Of a stretch of DNA of 37,729 nt, positions 1 through 7,615 are shown in pieces; position 1 is the stretch's first letter, and every line of letters begins with the position of its first letter. The DNA comes from an uncultured Verrucomicrobiales bacterium (lineage in GTDB: Bacteria; Verrucomicrobiota; Verrucomicrobiia; Verrucomicrobiales; Akkermansiaceae): contig CALGZA010000011.1 of the NCBI GenBank assembly GCA_937934595.1, forward strand, positions 1 to 37,729. The letters are read 5' to 3'. The position numbers and the translations under genes were made by a program. Below the pieces are notes generated by a model, which worked only from the letters and a program-made list of their open reading frames with translations, was not told where the DNA came from and did no database searches.

Positions 1-139
1 TGAGCCAACAATTAAGCCATATCAAACATCTAAAAGCTATCTATCATCTACAACCTGACATCCGTCACATAATCACCCAAAAAAGAAAACGTAAGTCTCA
101 GATACAGAAGTTAATAGATCTCTTAGCTTGATGCAAATG
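1..139. repeat. 139-bp terminal inverted repeat, left copy (probable IS end)
   Basis: This stretch is an exact reverse complement of 37589-37727: base i pairs with base 37728 - i with no mismatch, and identity stops sharply between 139 and 140. It contains the end of a transposase-like reading frame on the plus strand, with its stop 8 bases before the repeat ends. That layout suits the 3' end of an insertion sequence. The rest of the element would lie outside the window. The neighbouring ABC permease frame reads into the repeat and stops inside it. Confidence 0.9.
3..131 (+). CDS. C-terminal end of a transposase-like protein (partial)
   Basis: An open frame enters from the left edge and stops with TGA at 129-131, giving 42 residues. 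The tail is rich in Lys, Arg, His and Gln and ends with the residues QIQKLIDLLA. The identical frame at the right-hand edge begins with an ATG one codon earlier, but that is probably an internal Met. A basic C-terminus ending a few bases inside the edge of a perfectly repeated sequence is what the last part of an IS transposase looks like. The family cannot be named from this fragment, and no catalytic residues lie inside the window. It could also be a small unrelated gene in a duplicated segment. Confidence 0.45.
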   Translation, partial: SQQLSHIKHLKAIYHLQPDIRHIITQKRKRKSQIQKLIDLLA

Positions 140-1352
140 ACTCCACCCCCTCAGATTTAGTTGAACCATAACTATTATAAGGACGTTGCAGCATAAGCCC
201 TGGACGAGCTAATTCAGCATAAACATATCCCTTCACCCGGACCTCAGGAGGCATGCTCTTCCCCTTTTCAAGCTTTATACTCAGCTCTAACTGATTATAG
301 TGTGCTTCATTCGAATTAGGCCTCAAGTTATTATAACCCCTCGTTATACTCCTCGGAACGACACACATGTTATTACTAACATGCATCCTATCTACATTAA
401 TACTCACAACATCTCCTTCATACTCCAAATCCTGATGAACTAAACGGTTCAAAAACTCCTCAGAATCCTGCCCCACCCGCAAATCAAAACTAACTTCACC
501 GCGTCGGTATCCAGTATCCCCAGTAATCGTGACTTCATCACTCTCAGAAACAAAAGTCAGCTCCTCTGACGCATCCTCAGAAACACAATCCATTATCAAT
601 ACTTTGTTACAATAAACCCCAACAACAACCAAAGGAATACAAAGGTAATGCTTAAAACCAAGCTTAAACCAAGATGACCTAAACTGCAGCACCACCATAA
701 CATTCAGAACAATGCCTAGCACCAGCAAAACCACTAAAGTCACATATATATTCGACACAGCTCCAGCTAAAAATACACCATTCTGAATAGAATAACACCA
801 CGCTAACGCCCCAATTATCCCAATAACAGAAATACCGCTGATAATTGCCAGCCAGCTCAATGGACGAAGGAAACCTAACATTCCCGCTCCATGTAGCATC
901 AACAATGCCGCCACTCCATGCATAAACATTACCCAAGCCAACACCTCAAGTCCTACCCAGATGGACATCGAAAAAGAATGATACATCCAGACATTAATCA
1001 CAAACATCAACACAACGGGCAGCGCCACCACACCCAGAAAAAAGAGAAACTTTGCAAAATACAAAGGCCACTACCGCACAGGCCGTGTCTGCCAAGCAGA
1101 ACACACCTCCCTATAATCATCTCTTTTATAGACACACAAAGCAAAAATAAACACAAAGCAACCAATAAAAACATAGGCCAGCTCTACACTATAGCGTATA
1201 TTGCCACGCGACCTATAATCAATCAGTGGTGCATCCCAAGAAAAAAACATCCAGCACGCCCAGCCCAGAAAAATTACCCAGAGCCCTACCAGCCAGCGAA
1301 AGCTGAGCCATTCACATTTCAATTGATGAAGTATCATTTGTTTCGTTTTCAT
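123..1352 (-). pseudogene. ABC-2-like permease, broken by an in-frame TAG and truncated by the terminal repeat
   Basis: Two open stretches lie in one reading frame, separated only by a TAG at 1071-1073: 93 codons from ATG 1352, then 312 codons after the stop. The first part is a clear paralogue of the start of the next gene upstream: both begin with a short amphipathic stretch containing HQ(L/F)K, have a W-rich first membrane helix followed by WDA, and reach a TRP(V/M) motif. The homology then continues directly across the TAG (IYGAKALL in the paralogue against LYFAKFLF here). About six membrane helices are followed by a soluble domain. The C-terminus is lost: the frame enters the terminal repeat and ends FASS-stop. 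The ATG overlaps the upstream TAA by one base (TAATG). A fragment beginning at the TTG at 1064 could be translated, but a decayed gene is more likely. A sequencing error at the TAG cannot be excluded. Confidence 0.75.
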
Positions 1353-3055
1353 TATTTTATTCCTTTCTTTTTAAGATATCCCACAACATCTTGAGGAAGA
1401 AAGACTTCTATATCAACATCCATTCTAGAGTCGCTGACTTGAGTCTTCCGGTAAACATACAGCTCACAATCATCGAACCATGAGCTGAAGTCCACGTCAT
1501 ACTTACTCTCACCACGCCTTACACGAGCAGAGCCCCATTTTTTCTCAGTTGCTGCCAAATCAATGCGCGTAGTATAAGACCCTTTAGTAAGGTGAGTTTC
1601 TACATAGATACCACCCCCATTTTTACCTTGTTTTAGCATCTGCGGCCTAATCCACTCTCTTTTCTGATGATTAACCAGCACCACATCCAGAGGATAACTA
1701 TTACTTCGCCAGTCATGCTCATCAAAAGGACTAAGCATAAGCCCTGTGTTAACAACCTTTACATCAAGCTCTCCGCCATTGGCTTCAGGCTTCCAAGACA
1801 CATGAACTCCATCCTTATTCTGACTATCTCTCTCCCGTAGTTTAGTTGTGAATATTTGTCTATAGTTATTGGACCTCACTACACTATGACCTGTCACCCT
1901 CGCTTTGATGTCACTTAAAATAACTTTACTGTCACCAGAGCGGTGCCTATTCTTAGAACCTCCATAAACAAACATCGATAAATTTGAATAACTCTTACTG
2001 ACCGATCTTCTATCAGTAGTGAGATTTAAGTAATTACTCCACAAATGGTCGCCATATACCCTCTCCCTACCATGAGTGTGATGTATTTCAAAAACAGGTA
2101 AAATAACCTCAGGCTCCACATTTATACCATTAATACTGAGAATCAACTCACCGCTGTGAATATAATCAGGCTCTATTCCCTGCGTTGATTTAGGGAGCTC
2201 AAATTGATAACTATAAGTATCAAATTTAGTGCTCTCCATATTCGCAGAACTACTTCCTGTCCCAGACCCTGCTTTCACATTAACAGATCTATCTGCTACT
2301 GCCTTGAATTCATGAAAATCATCAAAATCAAAGCGCATCGTCGTTGCCCAGAGCCCTCCTAGTGGAATAGCATGTAAAGCTATCAAAACCACACATACAC
2401 ACCAACAAGGCCACAAAGGAAAACGCTTTTTACCCCTGAAAAGAGCCAAATAAAGTAATCCCAATACAACGAATAAAATAATAATAACATAACTGTAGAT
2501 CCACTCATCTTGATGACTAAACATAGGTACTCCGATTTTCTCTAGTATGAGAACTCCCCCACCAATACAACCAAAACAGCCCAAAGTATGAAACCATGAA
2601 TACTGAACATTGAAAAAGGTCACCGCCAAAATAACACATAATCCCCATACCCATATCTCAAACAGCATCATCCCAGTTACCGGCCAACCAGCAATCGGCA
2701 AATAAACCAAACAAAACAAGATACTCACAGGAACCATAACACACACCAAAACCAATAAAGCCTTGGCCCCATAAATAGTAATTGCAGGCATCGGTCGCGT
2801 ATTCCACTGCGCCCTCTTATCCAGAAACAGATCCCTCACCTGCGTTAGAACGGTCAAAAGGAACAAACAAATCCCGACAAACACATACATCGTAGTCATG
2901 TAAATCGACTTTAATAACCAAAATCCATCCTTCAATTCAGCATCCCAAGCAGTCAACATTAACCAGCTAATCATAGAAAAAATAACAGCCCAAGCCAACA
3001 ACGCCCAACGCAAAGAATAAAACTCAACCTTAAACTGATGCACTAATAATCTCAT
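1352..3055 (-). CDS. ABC-2-like transporter permease with large soluble C-terminal domain
   Basis: The 567-residue protein has about seven hydrophobic helices within the first ~235 residues, then about 330 polar residues with predicted beta character and no motif I recognise. The N-terminal pattern (HQFKVEFYSLRW, first helix, cytoplasmic stretch ending in TRPMP) resembles the ABC-2 permeases that pair with YtrB-type ATPases. It starts one base after the ATPase gene ends and its stop overlaps the next gene, so the regulator, ATPase and two permeases form one operon. By context it is the membrane half of an exporter controlled by the GntR protein. The substrate is unknown; in Bacillus the related ytr operon responds to cell-wall antibiotics, which is only an analogy here. 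Confidence 0.8.
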   Translation of the reverse strand: MRLLVHQFKVEFYSLRWALLAWAVIFSMISWLMLTAWDAELKDGFWLLKSIYMTTMYVFVGICLFLLTVLTQVRDLFLDKRAQWNTRPMPAITIYGAKALLVLVCVMVPVSILFCLVYLPIAGWPVTGMMLFEIWVWGLCVILAVTFFNVQYSWFHTLGCFGCIGGGVLILEKIGVPMFSHQDEWIYSYVIIILFVVLGLLYLALFRGKKRFPLWPCWCVCVVLIALHAIPLGGLWATTMRFDFDDFHEFKAVADRSVNVKAGSGTGSSSANMESTKFDTYSYQFELPKSTQGIEPDYIHSGELILSINGINVEPEVILPVFEIHHTHGRERVYGDHLWSNYLNLTTDRRSVSKSYSNLSMFVYGGSKNRHRSGDSKVILSDIKARVTGHSVVRSNNYRQIFTTKLRERDSQNKDGVHVSWKPEANGGELDVKVVNTGLMLSPFDEHDWRSNSYPLDVVLVNHQKREWIRPQMLKQGKNGGGIYVETHLTKGSYTTRIDLAATEKKWGSARVRRGESKYDVDFSSWFDDCELYVYRKTQVSDSRMDVDIEVFLPQDVVGYLKKKGIK

Positions 3056-3056
3056 C

Positions 3057-4007
3057 TTATTGAACAGTAGAAGTTACACTCTCCTTCGCCGCGCGCCTCA
3101 CACGCTTCTTCTCCCTCGCCATTACCAAATAAATATCCCTTAGAGACAAACTCTCCAACTCAATCAAAGCATCAGCCCCAAATAATCGCCTTAAATCCCC
3201 CTCACTAGTTGCAGAAAAATCACTCACCGTAAATGTCCATCGTCTGCCATGATCCGTCTCTATGTTCAGCCACGCATCACACAGCTCCACCTTCACAGGA
3301 TTCTCCACAGTAACATCCACCTTCTTATACCTGGCCTGTAAATCCTCTAACGGCTCAGAAACCGTCACCTTACCCTTATCAATAAGTGCCACCGTATCAC
3401 AAAGGCGCTCCACCTCATGAATATCATGAGAAGATAATAATATCGTCCACTCACCACCCTGCATCAACTCAATAATCCCATCAATCAACTCCTCCCTAAC
3501 CAAAGGATCTAATCCACTAAACGGCTCATCTAAAATCAACAGCTCCGGCCTGTAAGACAATGAACACACTAGCATAGCCTTCATCTGCATCCCCCTAGAA
3601 AAAGCACCTATCTTTTTATCCATCGGCAAATCAAAATCCTCCACCAGCTCATCACAAAACGCATCATCCCAAGTCGGATACATCGGCCTCAAATACGTGA
3701 TCAAACGCTCCAAAGTCCAGTTCATATACATCTTCTGGTTCTCAGACACATACCCCAGCTTCGCATACTCAGCCTGACCTAACCCACCAAGAGGCTTACC
3801 AAGAACAGATCCCTCCCCCTTATGCGCCGCAATAACACTAGCGATAACCCTCAATGTCGTCGTCTTACCCGCACCATTCTCTCCCAGCAGAGCCACCGCT
3901 CGCCCCTTCTCTACTCGTAAATTCAGCCCATCCACCGCAGCAAAATTCCCATACTGAACAACTAAATCATTCACCTCTATTATTATATCCTTATTCACTA
4001 TACTCAT
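3057..4007 (-). CDS. ABC transporter ATP-binding protein (YtrB-like)
   Basis: This 316-residue nucleotide-binding subunit has Walker A GENGAGKT (residues 42-49), a Q-loop Gln near 91, a signature region FSRGM (136-140), Walker B LLILDEP (156-162) and a switch His in SSHD near 194. The signature FSRGM departs from the canonical LSGGQ, as is common in the ATPases of ABC-2 exporters. The last ~95 residues form the accessory C-terminal domain seen in YtrB/CcmA-type ATPases and end in a very basic stretch. The start overlaps the regulator's stop (TAATG), so the two are translationally coupled. It should energise the permease encoded directly downstream. Confidence 0.92.
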   Translation of the reverse strand: MSIVNKDIIIEVNDLVVQYGNFAAVDGLNLRVEKGRAVALLGENGAGKTTTLRVIASVIAAHKGEGSVLGKPLGGLGQAEYAKLGYVSENQKMYMNWTLERLITYLRPMYPTWDDAFCDELVEDFDLPMDKKIGAFSRGMQMKAMLVCSLSYRPELLILDEPFSGLDPLVREELIDGIIELMQGGEWTILLSSHDIHEVERLCDTVALIDKGKVTVSEPLEDLQARYKKVDVTVENPVKVELCDAWLNIETDHGRRWTFTVSDFSATSEGDLRRLFGADALIELESLSLRDIYLVMAREKKRVRRAAKESVTSTVQ

Positions 4008-4396
4008 TATTTTTTTCTATGTTTTAAATGATCCCAAGCCTCTTCCAGCGCACCAGAAAGCTCAGATTTACTAAATCCTAATCGCATCGCCTCTATAACT
4101 ATCTCCTCCACACCCAGCTCCTCTACCTTCGCACTTTTTGATAACTTACTCTGCCTAGCCACCCTCGTCCCCCTTCCAGGCAAAACCTCAAGCGTCCCCA
4201 TCCCCACCAAATGCTGCACCACCTTATGAGCCGTATTCGGATTAATCCCCACATCCTTACTCAGAGCCCTAACAGCAGGAAACTTCTCACCCTCCCTCAA
4301 GCGCCCCACCGCTATTGCCCTGTGCACAGCATCTATAACCTGCTCGTATGCGGGCTTTCCGGGCTGAATAGTTAAACTAAAAGGTAATTCACTCAT
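4007..4396 (-). CDS. GntR-family transcriptional regulator, YtrA subfamily
   Basis: The protein has 129 residues. An N-terminal winged helix-turn-helix of GntR type occupies about residues 10-80: it opens with PAYEQVIDAV, carries the recognition helix around NPNTAHKVVQHL, and ends with a wing containing PGRGTRVA. Only about 45 residues follow, too short for the large ligand domains of FadR or HutC types, which places it in the short YtrA subfamily. It is first in an operon with an ABC ATPase and permeases, the usual YtrA arrangement, and a YtrA-type palindrome overlaps its promoter, so autoregulation is likely. The ATG at 4396 has no Shine-Dalgarno sequence. Confidence 0.93.
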   Translation of the reverse strand: MSELPFSLTIQPGKPAYEQVIDAVHRAIAVGRLREGEKFPAVRALSKDVGINPNTAHKVVQHLVGMGTLEVLPGRGTRVARQSKLSKSAKVEELGVEEIVIEAMRLGFSKSELSGALEEAWDHLKHRKK

Positions 4397-4405
4397 TGCT
4401 GTTTA

Positions 4406-4430
4406 CGTGTATTAGTTCACATGGTACACT
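4406..4430 (-). promoter_or_regulatory. YtrA-type operator (GTGTA-N13-TACAC)
   Basis: On the minus strand the sequence AGTGTA, 13 bases, then TACACG lies 10 bases upstream of the regulator's ATG. The described Bacillus YtrA operator is AGTGTA-N13-TACACT, so spacing and all but the last base agree. It covers the spacer and -10 region of the predicted promoter, the right place for repression. Confidence 0.75.
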
Positions 4431-4437
4431 AAATCAA
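4409..4437 (-). promoter_or_regulatory. Promoter of the GntR-ABC operon
   Basis: On the minus strand, -35 TTGATT (4432-4437) and -10 TAATAC (4409-4414) are separated by exactly 17 bases. Transcription would begin near 4402, only about six bases before the ATG at 4396, giving a very short or nearly leaderless message, in line with the absent ribosome-binding site. Confidence 0.55.
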
Positions 4438-4496
4438 TAAAAATAAATAAAAAAATCATCAACCCATCACTCATGCATTATAAAATAAAGCTTTTT

Positions 4497-4502
4497 TATA
4501 AT
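4497..4502 (+). promoter_or_regulatory. Candidate -10 element for the PH-domain gene
   Basis: A perfect TATAAT lies 35 bases before the ATG at 4537. No convincing -35 was found at 16-18 bases (TGCATT is the best), so this rests on one hexamer in AT-rich sequence. Confidence 0.3.
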
Positions 4503-4536
4503 ATACAGCCCACACAACAACACTCATCATCAGCCC

Positions 4537-4941
4537 ATGAAAGTCGATATCAACCAAGCAACCCTATTAAAATACATCAAATGCAACTTTTGGATATACT
4601 GGATACCAAAACTAGGCCAGTGGTGGTATAAAAAATACCTTAACAACCTCAAATACGAGTTCACAGATAACTTCTTCATCCAAGAAGGAGGCGTATTCTT
4701 CTACCATAAATAACGCGTCCCACTCCAAGGCATACGCGAAGCCTCAATCCACCGAGGCCCTATAAGCCAACTTTTAAACATCTCCATCGTCACCGCACAC
4801 ACAGCAGGCCGGAACATAGGAGCACCAGAAATCTTTATCCTATGCCCCTCAGAACCAGATGAGCTCATCAAAAAACTCACAGAACAGCGCTTCAAACATG
4901 AGCTTGTATCACCAAAACAAGAGCATACTATAGACAGATAA
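4537..4941 (+). pseudogene. Bacterial PH-domain (bPH2/DUF304-type) protein with an in-frame stop
   Basis: An ATG at 4537 opens a frame of 58 codons that ends at TAA 4711-4713; the same frame then stays open for 75 codons to TAA 4939-4941. Protein similarity crosses the stop: before it stands the strand pattern LKYEFTDNFFIQEGGVFF, after it VPLQGIREASIHRGP and later VTAHTAGRN. Together these make one bPH2 domain in which the usual Gly-Val-hydrophobic, Ile-Pro-Leu and Thr-Ala-Gly landmarks occur in order. The expected residue between the halves is probably basic, so a single-base change to TAA (for instance from AAA) would explain it. It is either a recent nonsense mutation or a base-call error; recoding is unlikely because TAA ends many other genes here. 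It lies 41 bases before the next gene. Confidence 0.75.
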
Positions 4942-4982
4942 ACCCCAACGCTTAATAATAAATAAAACCACTTCTAAACATC

Positions 4983-5333
4983 ATGAAAAACCGCGACATA
5001 CTCATAACACTATACGGACTACACGTAATCTGGACCGGACTCTGGCGCAGTATACAAGCCGCAGAATACAAGCCAAACGCACTCTGGTTCTGCCTAACAA
5101 TGGGCCTAATAGTCATCTCCGCAAGCTTCCTATACCGAAAAGGTAAACAACGTATCGCCACCATAATAGCCGCAGCCGCAGCTAACATCATCCTCATATT
5201 CTACGCCATAGAATTCATCTCCAAAGCCTCAACAGAAGCCAACTTCAGAGTAGGGCTAATCATACTCAGCTCCATAGCCCTCTTAGTAACTATCTTCTTA
5301 CCGAAAAATTCTAACCCCACAGAAGATCACTAG
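4983..5333 (+). CDS. Small integral membrane protein, unknown function
   Basis: The 116-residue protein has about four hydrophobic segments (around residues 5-22, 36-52, 60-80 and 89-107), separated by short loops with a few Lys and Arg residues (YRKGKQR). This suggests a compact four-helix membrane protein. I recognise no family. It follows the broken PH-domain gene by 41 bases on the same strand and probably shares its transcript. It ends 40 bases before the convergent metal-transport operon. Codon composition and the continuous hydrophobic pattern support real coding. Confidence 0.65.
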   Translation: MKNRDILITLYGLHVIWTGLWRSIQAAEYKPNALWFCLTMGLIVISASFLYRKGKQRIATIIAAAAANIILIFYAIEFISKASTEANFRVGLIILSSIALLVTIFLPKNSNPTEDH

Positions 5334-5373
5334 TAATAAACGTGGACTGCAACAACCCCACCTCCACTTCCAG

Positions 5374-6276
5374 CTAAACCTCATCAAGCTTCCGATTCCT
5401 CCTCTGAACCGCCTTAATAACAACCCCATCAGCCGGCCCAAACATCCAAGCCAAAACAAACAAACCCGTCCCAGCCACAACCACACCAGCTGACTCCTTC
5501 CCATTAAGCCAAACACTAAAATACATCCCCATCACAGAAGAAACCAACGCATGAAGTACCGACAAAACCAATAACAACTTCAACCTATGCGTGCACAAAT
5601 AAGCAGTCGCTCCAGGAAGTATAAGCAGTGCAATCACAAGAATCGCCCCCACTGCCTCAAAAGCCGATACCACCACCACCGAAATCACTGCCATCATACC
5701 ATAATGAACCACCGCAGGCTTGTACCCAAATGATGCAGCCAAGCCAGAATCAAAGGAACTCAATGTCAAAACGCGGTAAAAAATAATCATCAAAATCACC
5801 GTCCCAGCAGCAACCACAGCCGCAGGAATAAGTGAATCAGGAACATCCAAACCCATCACCCCCACCGTCTCAGCATACGCAACATGCTGAAGATTACCCT
5901 CCAGCACCATATCCTGATGCAAATGAACCTTATCGCCAATAATCACGCGGATAAGAATCAACCCCAGCGCAAATAAAGAGGTGAAAGCTATCCCTATCGC
6001 TGAATCCTGCTTAATGCGCGTATGCCTGTGAATCTGCTCAATCAGAAAAGTAACCAGTAATCCCGCCAAAGCAGCACCCACAAGCAACCAAGGCGATGAC
6101 AAATCACCCACAAAAGCAAATGCCACCACTATCCCAGGTAAAGCACTATGAGAAATAGCATCTCCCACCAGCGACATCCTCCGTAAAATAAGAAAAACCC
6201 CCAGTAGCGCACAAGGCAAAGCAACCAGAAAACTCATCCCCACCATCCACCAGCTATCTTGATCCAGCTCCATCAT
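5374..6276 (-). CDS. troD: Metal ABC transporter permease (ABC-3 family, TroD/MntB-like)
   Basis: This 300-residue polytopic inner-membrane protein has about eight to nine helices. The ABC-3 family pattern LVGDAISHSALPGIV appears near residue 35, followed by the short cytoplasmic RIKQDSAIGI segment near 88-97 and the ALLILPGATAYL helix near 215. It is the last gene of the operon, starting one base after the preceding permease ends. With the other permease it should form the heterodimeric channel for Mn, Zn or Fe ions. The stop faces a convergent small gene 40 bases away. The metal cannot be told from the permease alone. Confidence 0.92.
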   Translation of the reverse strand: MMELDQDSWWMVGMSFLVALPCALLGVFLILRRMSLVGDAISHSALPGIVVAFAFVGDLSSPWLLVGAALAGLLVTFLIEQIHRHTRIKQDSAIGIAFTSLFALGLILIRVIIGDKVHLHQDMVLEGNLQHVAYAETVGVMGLDVPDSLIPAAVVAAGTVILMIIFYRVLTLSSFDSGLAASFGYKPAVVHYGMMAVISVVVVSAFEAVGAILVIALLILPGATAYLCTHRLKLLLVLSVLHALVSSVMGMYFSVWLNGKESAGVVVAGTGLFVLAWMFGPADGVVIKAVQRRNRKLDEV

Positions 6277-6277
6277 A

Positions 6278-7615
6278 TCAATACCCCGTCTCCTCCTGCT
6301 TGCCCGCAGCCTTCTCCATCTGCAAAGTCGTTTCTAAATTCGGTATCGGCTTACCATGAGGATCAAACTGAGGAAAATTAAGATCTCGCTCCAGCTTTCT
6401 CACCGTATCAGCTCCTAAAATATGCTCAATCTGCTCCGCATCATCATGCACATGATCAGCCGCATAATCAGCCTGATCAGTCAGATACAGCTCCCATAAC
6501 CTATGGTTTCTCACTATCTCAGCCGCCCTCCTCCACCCAGAAGAGGTCAAATAAAGAGCAGACTTACCCTCCTCCCAGCTAGCCTCATCATTTCTAACAA
6601 GCTGCTGACCATCCTTAGTAACTTGCTCAAAAGATAACTTCCTCACCTCCGCAAGCCGCTCCACCCCCACACCAGATGACTTAAACCCATCCTCCTCAAT
6701 GATCCGGTAAATCGCCTTCAATGTATTCTCCCTATGAACGCGTGACTTCATCCCAGACCTCCTCAAATACTTAGCCAGCACACCATGACGAGGAGCCAAA
6801 AAATACGTGCAAGCAAACACAAACGCTGCCAGTAATGTGATCACCGGCCCAGTCTGAAACCTCACATCTATACTCGCTATATACCACCCTCCCAAGGCAG
6901 CCAACACACCCAATAAAACAGACAATCCCATCATCTTCTGAATCCTATTCGTCAACAAATAAGCAGTAGCAGCTGGCGTAATCAACATAGCAGATACCAA
7001 TATCACTCCCACAGCCTGTAATGCCACTACAACAGCAAATGCCAGTAACCCAAAAAACAACCCATTCAAAAACCTCACAGGATAACCCAAACCAATTGCA
7101 AATCCCTCATCAAAACTCAATACACGGAAAGGCCTCAGAAACATACACACCAGCATCCCCACAGCAAAGGTAGACCCCACCATCAACCATAAATCAACAT
7201 CAGCTATCGTAGTCAAATCACCAAACAAAAAACCATCCACACCAGGAAACTGCTGCGTCGAATTCCAAAACACTCCCACCGCAAAAAAAGAAGCCAGCAC
7301 TATCCCCAGCGCCGCATCAGACTTCAGCCGCGTGCTAGTCACTATAGCACGCACCACCCCCACACCCATTAAACCAGCTACCAAGGCACAAACAAAAATC
7401 ACCCACGGATCCCTATCATCACTCCACATAAACCCAGCAACCACACCAGGAAAAACAGCATGGGAAATAGCATCACCCAGTAAAGCCACTCGCCGCACAA
7501 CAACAAAACAACCCAACAAACCACAACATATCCCCACACAAATAGCCGCTATAGGAGCCTTCTGCGACAGCGAAAGCGCCAAAACATCTCCAACATTAAA
7601 CAATTCCCACATCAT
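6278..7615 (-). CDS. troC: Metal ABC transporter permease fused to a DtxR-like domain (TroC-DtxR)
   Basis: The protein has 445 residues. Residues 1 to about 285 are an ABC-3 permease with LLGDAISHAVFPGVV, RLKSDAALGI and MLITPAATAYLL landmarks. After a basic linker (residues ~290-300) comes a DtxR/MntR-like cytoplasmic module. It starts with a divergent winged-helix stretch (TLKAIYRIIEEDG... through LTSSGWRRAAEIV) and continues into a metal-binding/dimerisation helix set with HRLWELYL, HVHDDAEQIEHIL and NFPQFDPHGKPIP. The His, Asp and Glu residues of that second part are well kept. I chose the ATG at 7615, which overlaps the ATPase stop (TGATG), over the in-frame TTG at 7618. Such fusions occur in Planctomycetes, Verrucomicrobia and relatives; the attached domain may sense metal, gate the transporter or bind DNA at the membrane, which is inference. 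Confidence 0.9.
   Translation of the reverse strand: MMWELFNVGDVLALSLSQKAPIAAICVGICCGLLGCFVVVRRVALLGDAISHAVFPGVVAGFMWSDDRDPWVIFVCALVAGLMGVGVVRAIVTSTRLKSDAALGIVLASFFAVGVFWNSTQQFPGVDGFLFGDLTTIADVDLWLMVGSTFAVGMLVCMFLRPFRVLSFDEGFAIGLGYPVRFLNGLFFGLLAFAVVVALQAVGVILVSAMLITPAATAYLLTNRIQKMMGLSVLLGVLAALGGWYIASIDVRFQTGPVITLLAAFVFACTYFLAPRHGVLAKYLRRSGMKSRVHRENTLKAIYRIIEEDGFKSSGVGVERLAEVRKLSFEQVTKDGQQLVRNDEASWEEGKSALYLTSSGWRRAAEIVRNHRLWELYLTDQADYAADHVHDDAEQIEHILGADTVRKLERDLNFPQFDPHGKPIPNLETTLQMEKAAGKQEETGY

Noticed and set aside
918-1394. 158-codon open frame on the plus strand opposite the permease pseudogene
   Set aside because: It is antisense to a region with clear permease similarity, its composition (His, Pro, Lys, Gln) is that of a shadow frame, and it has no recognisable domain.
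1071-4713. Genetic code reassignment to explain the in-frame TAG and TAA
   Set aside because: TAG terminates trpG and the ATP-grasp-like gene at sensible positions and TAA terminates most other genes, while no other gene shows internal stops. Pseudogenes or base errors are simpler.
4701-5197. Minus-strand frames of 64 and 81 codons in the PH-domain/small-membrane-protein region
   Set aside because: Both are antisense to better-supported plus-strand coding and show no domain or start-site support.
5298-5516. 72-codon minus-strand frame overlapping the end of the TroD-like permease
   Set aside because: It lies out of frame within the permease and its Trp/Arg/Leu-rich translation is typical of a shadow frame.
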